Positions 1 to 5,556 of a stretch of DNA of 8,318 bases are shown here, in pieces. The notes beneath the pieces were generated by a model. The model was given only the letters and a program-made list of their open reading frames with translations. It had not been told where the DNA came from and did not search any database. Source of the DNA: Alphaproteobacteria bacterium HGW-Alphaproteobacteria-13 (GTDB taxonomy: Bacteria; Pseudomonadota; Alphaproteobacteria; Sphingomonadales; Sphingomonadaceae); assembly GCA_002842935.1 (NCBI GenBank), contig PHEM01000130.1, positions 1 through 8,318 on the forward strand, in the 5' to 3' direction. The translations under genes and the position numbers were made by a program. The first letter of the stretch is position 1, and the number at the start of each line of letters is the position of its first letter.

Positions 1-1481
1 CGGTTCATCCGGTGCAGCTTCTTTTCGACCAGATTGGCGATCGTCGACTTGCCGGAGCCAGACAGGCCCGTGAACCACAGCACGGCGGGCTTCTGGTTCT
101 TGAGGTCGGCGTGCGCCTCGCGGCTGATGTCGAGCGCCTGCCAATGGACATTCTGCGCGCGGCGCAGGCTGAAATGCAGCATCCCCGCCGCGACCGTCGC
201 GTTGGTCAGCTTGTCGATCAGGATGAAACCGCCCAGTTGGTGGTTGTCGGCATAAGCCTCGAACACCAGCGGCTTGTCGGTCGAAACCTCGACGACGCCG
301 ATGCCGTTGAGTTCCAGCGTCTTGGCCGCGAGATGGTCGAGCGTGTTGACGTTGATCTCATATTTCGGGGCGTGGATGCTGGCGGAGACGCTTTGCGTCG
401 CGAGCTTCAGCCAATAGGCGCGGCCGGGAATCATCGCCTCGTCAGCCATCCACACCAAAGTCGCCTCGAACTGGTCGGCGGCCTCGGGCGGGGCGTCGGC
501 GGCGGCGATCACATCACCGCGCGAACAATCGACTTCGTCGGCCAGCGTCAGCGTGATCGACTGCCCCGCGACCCCCTGTTCCAAGTCGCCATCGAGCGTG
601 ACGATGCGGCTGACACGCGTCGTCTTGCCGCTCGGCAGGATGCGGACCGCGTCGCCGGGCTTGACCGTGCCGCTCGCCACCTGTCCCGAAAAGCCCCGGA
701 AATCGAGGTTCGGGCGGTTCACCCATTGCACGGGCAGGCGGAAGGGCTTCGCTTCGTCCGCCGCGCCGCCGACCTCGACCGATTCCAGATGCTCGATCAG
801 CGCCGGTCCCTTGAACCACGGCATGTTGGGCGACAACGCCGTGATATTGTCGCCCTTGAAGCCCGAAATCGGGATCGCGGTGAAGTTGGTGATGCCGATC
901 TCGCTGGCGAAGGCGCGATAGGCGAGCGTGATGCGGTCGAACACCGCCTTGTCATAGCCGACAAGGTCCATCTTGTTCACCGCCAGCACGATATGCCGGA
1001 TGCCGAGCAGATGCGCGAGGAAGCTGTGCCGCCGCGTCTGCGTCAGCACGCCCTTGCGCGCGTCGATCAGGATGACGGCGAGGTCGGCGGTCGAGGCGCC
1101 CGTCACCATGTTGCGTGTGTACTGCTCATGCCCCGGTGTGTCGGCGACGATGAACTTGCGCTTCTCCGTCGTGAAGAAGCGATAGGCGACGTCGATCGTG
1201 ATCCCCTGCTCGCGCTCGGCGGCGAGGCCGTCGACGAGCAGAGCGAAATCGATCTCCTGCCCCTGCGTGCCGACGCGCTTGCTGTCGGCCTCCAGCGCCG
1301 CGAGCTGATCCTCGAAGATCATCTTGCTGTCATAAAGCAGGCGGCCGATCAGCGTCGATTTGCCGTCATCGACCGACCCGCAGGTGATGAAGCGCAGCAG
1401 CGATTTCTTCTCATGCTGCGCGAGATAGGCGTCGATGTCCTCGGCGATCAGCGCGTCGGTGACGTAGATGGGATCGGTCAT
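1..1481 (-). CDS. cysNC: Bifunctional sulfate adenylyltransferase subunit 1 / adenylylsulfate kinase (CysN-CysC fusion), 3' end cut by window
   Basis: CysN is the GTPase subunit of ATP sulfurylase: with CysD it makes adenosine 5'-phosphosulfate (APS) from sulfate and ATP in the cytoplasm. The fused CysC domain phosphorylates APS to PAPS. Reading leftward from ATG at 1481 gives 493 residues with no stop before the window edge. The N-terminal part is an EF-Tu-like G domain: P-loop GSVDDGKST (residues 35-43), DTPGH (114-118) and NKMD (169-172), followed by beta-barrel domains. A second P-loop, GLSGSGKST (472-480), comes after WFT and marks the start of the APS kinase domain, so this is a fusion and not CysN alone. 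About 140 residues of the kinase are probably missing, judged from usual family length. The start was chosen because MTDPIYVTDALI matches a typical CysN beginning. The Shine-Dalgarno is weak (a GAAG about 10 nt upstream), and a REP-like hairpin ends 15 nt before the start codon. Downstream gene of the cysD operon. Confidence 0.95.
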   Translation of the reverse strand, partial: MTDPIYVTDALIAEDIDAYLAQHEKKSLLRFITCGSVDDGKSTLIGRLLYDSKMIFEDQLAALEADSKRVGTQGQEIDFALLVDGLAAEREQGITIDVAYRFFTTEKRKFIVADTPGHEQYTRNMVTGASTADLAVILIDARKGVLTQTRRHSFLAHLLGIRHIVLAVNKMDLVGYDKAVFDRITLAYRAFASEIGITNFTAIPISGFKGDNITALSPNMPWFKGPALIEHLESVEVGGAADEAKPFRLPVQWVNRPNLDFRGFSGQVASGTVKPGDAVRILPSGKTTRVSRIVTLDGDLEQGVAGQSITLTLADEVDCSRGDVIAAADAPPEAADQFEATLVWMADEAMIPGRAYWLKLATQSVSASIHAPKYEINVNTLDHLAAKTLELNGIGVVEVSTDKPLVFEAYADNHQLGGFILIDKLTNATVAAGMLHFSLRRAQNVHWQALDISREAHADLKNQKPAVLWFTGLSGSGKSTIANLVEKKLHRMN

Positions 1482-1496
1482 ATTCTGAACTTCGTC

Positions 1497-1592
1497 ATTC
1501 CCGCGAAGGCGGGAATCCCGCTCCGCCTGTTGATACCGAAAGGGACCCCCGCCTTCGCGGGGGTTGACCCTTCGTCAATCTGAAGATTGACG
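1497..1592. repeat. REP-like cluster of three hairpins in the cysD-cysNC spacer
   Basis: Three perfect inverted repeats fill most of this spacer. Hairpin A (1497-1516) is ATTCCCGC-GAAG-GCGGGAAT, an 8-bp stem. Hairpin B (1545-1564) is ACCCCCGC-CTTC-GCGGGGGT, also an 8-bp stem. Hairpin C (1573-1592) is CGTCAATCT-GA-AGATTGACG, a 9-bp stem. The cores of A and B are inverted copies of each other: 1500-1513 is exactly complementary to 1548-1561, so the pair can instead fold into one 14-bp stem with a 34-nt loop. The layout (two opposite-facing GC-rich palindromes) is that of REP/BIME-type extragenic elements, and A also fits the ATTCCC-N8-GGGAAT pattern known from the neisserial dRS3 repeat. No U-run follows any hairpin in the operon's direction, so none looks like an intrinsic terminator. 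That this is a multicopy genomic repeat is inference: only one cluster is visible here. Confidence 0.7.
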
Positions 1593-1599
1593 TGGCGGG

Positions 1600-2505
1600 T
1601 CAAAAATACCCCTCCTGCTTCTTCTTCTCCATGCTGGCGTCGCCGCCATCCTTGTCGATGATACGGCCCTGCCGTTCGCTGGTCGTCGTCAGCAGCATTT
1701 CCTGGATCACTTCGGACAATGTCGCCGCCTCGCTTTCGACCGCGCCCGTCAGCGGATAGCAGCCCAGGGTGCGGAAGCGCACCGAGCGTTCCACGGGCAC
1801 TTCGCCATCCTTCAGCGGAAAGCGGTCGTCATCGACCATCAGCAGCAGGCCGTCGCGCGTCACGGTCGGGCGCGGCGCGGCGAAATAGAGCGGCACGATC
1901 GGGATATTCTCGCGCGCGATATATTGCCAGATGTCGAGTTCGGTCCAGTTGGAGATGGGAAAGACGCGGATGCTCTCACCCTTCGCCTTGCGGGCGTTGT
2001 AAAGGTTCCACAATTCGGGCCGCTGCTGTTTCGGGTCCCAGCCGTGGCTGGCGGTGCGAAAGGAGAAGATGCGCTCCTTCGCCCGGCTCTTTTCCTCGTC
2101 GCGCCGCGCACCGCCGAAGGCGACGTCGAAGCCGTGGAGGTCGAGCGCCTGCTTCAGCCCCTCCGTCTTCCACATGTCGGTGTGCAGGGGACCATGGTCG
2201 AACGGGTTGATGCCGCGTTCCCGCGCTTCCGGATTATGATAGACGATCAGTTCCATGCCGCTTTCCGCCGCCATGCGGTCGCGCAGCTCGTACATCGCCT
2301 TGAACTTCCATGTGGTATCGACGTGCAACAGCGGAAAGGGCGGCGGCGAGGGATAAAAGGCCTTGCGCGCGAGATGCAGCATCACCGCGCTGTCCTTGCC
2401 GACCGAATAGAGCATCACGGGCCGCGCGGCGTCCGCCATCACTTCGCGCATGATGTGAATGCTCTCGGCCTCCAGCCGGTCCAGATGAGTCAGCGTATCG
2501 ATCAT
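1600..2505 (-). CDS. cysD: Sulfate adenylyltransferase subunit 2 (CysD)
   Basis: CysD is the catalytic ATP-pyrophosphatase-type subunit of the heterodimeric ATP sulfurylase; with CysN it forms APS from sulfate and ATP, the first step of sulfate assimilation. The protein is 301 residues, the normal CysD length. It shows the PP-loop SVGKDS (residues 34-39) after a helix with LEAESIHIMREV, the late conserved segment RFRTLGCYPLTGAVESEA, and the C-terminal EKKKQEGYF typical of the family. The reading frame is open further upstream to 2625, but I chose ATG at 2505 because MIDTLTHLDRLEAESIHI matches CysD N-termini and AAGGAAAGG sits just upstream as a strong ribosome binding site. The added upstream residues look like translated leader. 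First gene of the cysD-cysNC operon; the reductase genes cysH/cysIJ are not in view. Confidence 0.97.
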   Translation of the reverse strand: MIDTLTHLDRLEAESIHIMREVMADAARPVMLYSVGKDSAVMLHLARKAFYPSPPPFPLLHVDTTWKFKAMYELRDRMAAESGMELIVYHNPEARERGINPFDHGPLHTDMWKTEGLKQALDLHGFDVAFGGARRDEEKSRAKERIFSFRTASHGWDPKQQRPELWNLYNARKAKGESIRVFPISNWTELDIWQYIARENIPIVPLYFAAPRPTVTRDGLLLMVDDDRFPLKDGEVPVERSVRFRTLGCYPLTGAVESEAATLSEVIQEMLLTTTSERQGRIIDKDGGDASMEKKKQEGYF

Positions 2506-2612
2506 GGCCTTTCCTTGCCGCCTGCGAACACGCCAGGCAAACTGTATGGGCTTTGCCCCATGCAAGCCAGGCTTGTGAGGAACCCGCCCGCCCTTTCCGG
2601 CGTCTTCGCAGG
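2506..2612. promoter_or_regulatory. Divergent intergenic region upstream of cysD and the small membrane gene, with a CAAGCC-A-GGCTTG palindrome
   Basis: These 107 nt separate the leftward cysD operon from the rightward small membrane protein gene and must hold the promoter of at least the cysD operon. A 13-nt perfect palindrome, CAAGCC-A-GGCTTG, lies at 2563-2575, and a looser inverted repeat GCCTG-N9-CAGGC at 2520-2538. A GCCAGGC heptamer occurs twice (2532-2538 and 2566-2572). Sulfur operons in proteobacteria are often under LysR-type or other regulators that bind imperfect dyads, so the palindrome is a candidate operator, but I cannot tie it to a named regulator. I found no -35/-10 pair with good spacing toward cysD (a TTGCAT and a TACAGT are only 13 nt apart). 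Confidence 0.35.
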
Positions 2613-2915
2613 ATGAACCAGACAATGCTCGACGCGCTGCAATATTATGGCGCCGCCGCCGCGACGCTCGCGGCGCTGCTCGTATCGCTGAATCTCGGGC
2701 GGCTGTGGACCGGCTGGGCCTTCGTGATCTTCGTGACGAGCAGCATCGCGCTGATCGCCTGGGGCTTCCTGCAAGCCGACAGCGAAGGCATCGGCTGGCA
2801 GAATATCGCCCTGCTCGCGATCAACTGCGTCGGCGTCTATCGCTATCTGATCCGCAAGGAAAAGCCCGGCGGATCACCCCCAGACGCGCACGCGCTTGTC
2901 GGGGGGAAGATATAG
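2613..2915 (+). CDS. Small inner-membrane protein with three predicted helices, function unknown
   Basis: A 100-residue hydrophobic protein with three likely transmembrane segments at about residues 11-28, 33-53 and 61-80. It ends in a basic stretch (RYLIRKEK) that probably faces the cytoplasm, plus a short polar tail. The pattern of W and G near helix 2 (LWTGWAF...SSIALIAWG) and GIGWQNIALLAINCVGVYRYL in helix 3 recalls small alphaproteobacterial membrane proteins usually annotated as hypothetical; a distant likeness to one repeat of PnuC/YgjV-type proteins is possible but not shown. The frame is open from 2553. I prefer ATG 2613 (MNQTMLDALQYYG) because the upstream extension is arginine- and proline-rich leader; ATG 2625 is an alternative better spaced from the AGGA at 2610-2613. 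The last 42 nt overlap the 3' end of the convergent peptidase gene. No functional hint comes from its neighbours. Confidence 0.7.
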   Translation: MNQTMLDALQYYGAAAATLAALLVSLNLGRLWTGWAFVIFVTSSIALIAWGFLQADSEGIGWQNIALLAINCVGVYRYLIRKEKPGGSPPDAHALVGGKI

Positions 2916-4955
2916 CGCGTCGCCTTCCCTGACGTCGAACGCCTTGTACCAGGCGTCGAGGTTGCGCACGGTCAGCGCGCGATACATGCCCGGTGCGTGG
3001 CCGTCGGTCGCGACGCGCTGGCGCAGCGCCGCGTCGCGCATCTTGGTCGCCCAGGTCTGCGCATAGGCGATGAAGAAGCGCTGATCGCCCGTGAAGCCGT
3101 CGATCACGGGCGCGGGCTTGCCGCCGAGCGAAGCGTGATAGGCGTCATAGGCGGCCTGCAACCCCGCGACATCGGCGATATTCTCACCCAGCGTCAGCTT
3201 GCCGTTCACCGCCAGGTCGGGAAAGGGCCGGTAGGCGTCATATTGTTCGGCGAGCGCCTGCCCCGCTTCCTCGAACCTGCGAAGGTCCGCCGCCGTCCAC
3301 CAGTTGCGCAGCGCTCCCGTCGAATCGAAGGCCGCGCCGTTGTTGTCGAAGCTGTGGCTGATCTCATGGCCGATGACGGCGCCGATCGCGCCGTAATTAT
3401 AGGCGGGATCGGCCTTGGCGTCGAAGAAGGGCGGCTGGAGGATCGCCGCCGGGAAATTCAGCGCATTCTGCACCGGCAGGTTGACGGCATTGACCGTCTG
3501 CGGCGTCATCCACCATTCGCCCTTGTCCATCGGCTTGCCGATCTTGGCGATCTGATGGGTATATTCGGCCTTCTCGCCCGCCACGGCATTGGCATAGGCG
3601 TCGCTCGCGCTGATCGTATAACCGCCATAGTCGCGCCATGTTTCCGGATAGCCGACGCCGACGCTGATCGTCTCGACCTTGCGCAGCGCTTCCGCCTTGG
3701 TTTCGGGCGCCATCCAGTCGATCGCCGCGACGCGCTTCGCAAAGGCCGCCTTGATGCCTTCGACCATGTCCGCGACTTCGGCTTTGGCCGACGCCGGAAA
3801 ATATTTCTTCGCATAGACGCGGCCCACCGCATCGCCGAGATAGACGTTCAGGGCATCGAGCGCGCGCCTGTCGCGGCTGCGCTGCTGCGGCGTGCCGGAC
3901 AGCGTCGTGCCGTAGAAAGCGAAATGAACATCGTCGAGTGCGCTCGGCAGCACGTCGGCATGGCTGTTGATCTGATGGAACGCCAGCCAGTCCTTCCACG
4001 CCTCGAGCGGCTGTGACGCGACGAGCGCCGACAGGCCGCGAATGGCGCCCGCATGATAGGCGCCGAACTTTTCGGCCTTGTCGAGTCCGGCCGCGGCGAA
4101 ATAGGCGTCCCAGTCGATGCCGGGCGCCTTGCGGGCGAAATCCGCCCGCGTCCAGACATCGGCCGACCTGGTGAAATCCTCGCTCGCCTCGCGGCTGGCA
4201 TGGGCCTTTGCGATCCGCACCTCCAGGTCAAGGATGCGCTGCGCCTTCGCCTCGGCGTTCGCCTGCCCCGCCGCCGTCAGCAGCCGCGCGACATAGGCCC
4301 GATATTCGGTGCGGATCGCGGCCATCTTCGCATCCGCCGACAGATAATATTCGCGTTCCGGCAGGCCAAGTCCGCCTTGCAGCATATAAGGAATCACCTC
4401 TCCCGGCGTCGCGAGTCCCTGCGTCACGAAAATGCCGAACAGATTTTCGGTGGCATAGTCGGTCGCGTTCAGCGGATCGACATCGGCGCGCGTCTGTTCG
4501 CCCAGCAGGCGCGACAGCCCGGCCTTGTCGCTGACGGCGGCGATGCGGGCCAGGTCGGCGGCGATCGGCTTCATGCCCGCCGCGTCGATCGCCTGCCCAT
4601 TGGCATAGGCCTTGTAGAAGGCGGCGATGCGCCCTTCATCGCTATCGGGCTTTCCGCCGCTCTTGACGATCGCGTCGACCAGTTCGCGCGTGCGCTTCTC
4701 GGTTTCGAGGAAGGCGGTATAGAATGCGCCGGTCGATGACCGGTCGGCCGGAATCTCGGTCGTCTTCTGCCAATTGCCGTTGGCATAGGCGTAGAAATCG
4801 TCGCCGGGCTTCACGCTGGTGTCCATCGCCGCCTTGTCGATGCCGATGGCGGAGCCGATGCTGTAGACCGCCTCCTTGCCGTCCTTCGAACAGGCGGCAG
4901 GCCCGCCGGCGATCACAGCCGAAGACAGCAGGAGGACGAGAAAAGCTCTTTTCAT
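2874..4955 (-). CDS. M13 family (neprilysin/PepO-like) zinc metallopeptidase, predicted lipoprotein
   Basis: A zinc endopeptidase of the neprilysin/PepO family, which cuts oligopeptides, probably in the periplasm or at the outer membrane. The 693-residue protein has the full family layout. The M13 N-terminal domain begins at about residue 45 (VKPGDDFYAYANGNW). Then come the substrate-binding stretch N489-AVNLPVQN...FPAAILQPPFF, the zinc site H530-EIS-H534, and E591-NIAD with the third zinc ligand. DGH653APGMYR659 matches neprilysin His711/Arg717, and the protein ends RVRVWG. Residues 1-22 (MKRAFLVLLLSSAVIAGGPAAC) form a lipoprotein-type signal peptide with Cys22 as probable lipid site, though Pro at -3 is atypical for a lipobox. 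The frame is open to 5018; ATG 4955 is chosen because the signal peptide starts there, AAGG lies about 10 nt upstream, and a promoter candidate places transcription start downstream of 5018. All catalytic residues are present, so it should be active. Its natural substrate is unknown. Confidence 0.95.
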   Translation of the reverse strand: MKRAFLVLLLSSAVIAGGPAACSKDGKEAVYSIGSAIGIDKAAMDTSVKPGDDFYAYANGNWQKTTEIPADRSSTGAFYTAFLETEKRTRELVDAIVKSGGKPDSDEGRIAAFYKAYANGQAIDAAGMKPIAADLARIAAVSDKAGLSRLLGEQTRADVDPLNATDYATENLFGIFVTQGLATPGEVIPYMLQGGLGLPEREYYLSADAKMAAIRTEYRAYVARLLTAAGQANAEAKAQRILDLEVRIAKAHASREASEDFTRSADVWTRADFARKAPGIDWDAYFAAAGLDKAEKFGAYHAGAIRGLSALVASQPLEAWKDWLAFHQINSHADVLPSALDDVHFAFYGTTLSGTPQQRSRDRRALDALNVYLGDAVGRVYAKKYFPASAKAEVADMVEGIKAAFAKRVAAIDWMAPETKAEALRKVETISVGVGYPETWRDYGGYTISASDAYANAVAGEKAEYTHQIAKIGKPMDKGEWWMTPQTVNAVNLPVQNALNFPAAILQPPFFDAKADPAYNYGAIGAVIGHEISHSFDNNGAAFDSTGALRNWWTAADLRRFEEAGQALAEQYDAYRPFPDLAVNGKLTLGENIADVAGLQAAYDAYHASLGGKPAPVIDGFTGDQRFFIAYAQTWATKMRDAALRQRVATDGHAPGMYRALTVRNLDAWYKAFDVREGDALYLPPDKRVRVWG
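2877..2906. terminator. Possible terminator-like hairpin in the convergent overlap
   Basis: CCCCCAGAC (2877-2885) can pair with GTCGGGGGG (2898-2906), nine positions with one mismatch, around a 12-nt loop. It lies exactly where the small membrane gene and the peptidase gene converge, right after the peptidase stop codon on the minus strand. A bidirectional stop signal would make sense here, but there is no T-run on either strand, so an intrinsic terminator is not established. Confidence 0.25.
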
Positions 4956-4989
4956 GGCAGGCGGCCTTGCATTCATGGGGGATGCCAAG

Positions 4990-5018
4990 GGCATAGTCCT
5001 GCGGTCCGCCGGTTTCAA
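4990..5018 (-). promoter_or_regulatory. Candidate sigma-70 promoter for the M13 peptidase gene
   Basis: On the minus strand TTGAAA (5013-5018, five of six matches to the -35 consensus) is followed after exactly 17 nt by TATGCC (4990-4995, a partial -10 match). Transcription would begin near 4983 and leave a leader of about 28 nt before the chosen peptidase ATG at 4955. This also argues against the upstream in-frame starts at 5018 and 4994. The rest of the 148-nt divergent region (4956-5103) contains a small hairpin GGCAC-GGTAG-GTGCC (5061-5075) before the MaoC ribosome binding site; I see no clear promoter toward the MaoC gene. Confidence 0.4.
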
Positions 5019-5103
5019 TGCCGACTGTTTTCGGTCCGGCGCCCTTCCCTATCGGCGAACGGCACGGTAGGTGCCAAAGCGAACGGGAGGAGCATTTCGA
5101 ACC

Positions 5104-5556
5104 ATGGCCGGCAGATATTTCGACGAATGGACCATCGGCGATCGCATCGCGCACGACATCCGCCGCACGGTGACGGAGACGGACAATCTGCTCTTCACCA
5201 CCATGACGCACAATCCCCAGCCGCTGCACCTCGACGTGGAAGCCGCCAGAGCGTCGGAATTCGGGCAGATCCTCGTCAACGGCACCTTCACTTTCAGCCT
5301 GATGGTCGGCCTGTCGGTCGGCGACACGACGCTCGGCACGCTGGTCGCGAACCTGGGGTATGACAGACTGGTCATGCCGAAGCCGGTGTTCATCGGCGAC
5401 ACGCTGCGCGCCGATACCAAAGTGATCGCGCTCAAGGAGTCGAAATCGCGCCCGCATGCGGGTATCGTCACCTTCCTTCACCGTTGCCTCAACCAAAGGG
5501 ACGAGATCGTCTGTCAGTGCGAACGATCCGCCCTGCTCAACAAGAAAGCCGCCTGA
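5104..5556 (+). CDS. MaoC family hydratase/dehydratase (single hot-dog domain)
   Basis: A 150-residue single hot-dog-fold protein of the MaoC/(R)-hydratase family, which adds water to or removes it from enoyl-/3-hydroxyacyl-CoA thioesters in the cytoplasm. The N-terminal GRYFDEWTIGDRI and the active-site region THNPQPLHLD (residues 35-44) are diagnostic; FGQILVNGTFTFSLMVGLSV and YDRLVMPKPVFIGDTLRA complete the fold. His42 matches the catalytic His. The position of the usual catalytic Asp (D-x-N-P-x-H in PhaJ) is Asn37 by my alignment. The start ATG 5104 follows a strong GGGAGGAG at 5085-5092; an upstream in-frame start at 5071 would precede that site and is rejected. The stop codon overlaps the ATG of the CitE-like lyase gene by one base (TGATG), so the two are probably co-translated. 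Possible substrates, judged from this pairing, are mesaconyl-, itaconyl- or methylglutaconyl-like CoA esters; unproven. Dedicated mesaconyl-CoA hydratases are often longer, two-domain proteins. Confidence 0.9.
   Translation: MAGRYFDEWTIGDRIAHDIRRTVTETDNLLFTTMTHNPQPLHLDVEAARASEFGQILVNGTFTFSLMVGLSVGDTTLGTLVANLGYDRLVMPKPVFIGDTLRADTKVIALKESKSRPHAGIVTFLHRCLNQRDEIVCQCERSALLNKKAA

Noticed and set aside
1545..1564. GC-rich hairpin as an intrinsic terminator after cysD
   Set aside because: No T-run follows in the direction of transcription, and stopping there would cut off cysNC, which must be expressed with cysD. A REP-like element explains it better.
12..1583. A 523-codon open frame on the plus strand opposite cysNC
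   Set aside because: It is antisense to a gene with clear P-loops and GTPase motifs on the minus strand. Its product is low-complexity and Arg-rich with no recognisable domain, and its end is translated repeat sequence. High GC makes such long shadow frames common.
2997..4016. Long plus-strand open frame opposite the M13 peptidase, and a similar one at 6519-8009 opposite the PLD gene
   Set aside because: Both lie antisense to genes with complete catalytic motifs and show the compositional look of reverse-frame translation. The second also crosses from the PLD gene into the acyl-CoA dehydrogenase gene, which no real gene pair would predict.
4967..4997. Possible plus-strand promoter TTGCAT...CATAGT toward the MaoC gene
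   Set aside because: The spacing is 19 nt and the -10 match is poor; it also overlaps the better minus-strand promoter candidate.
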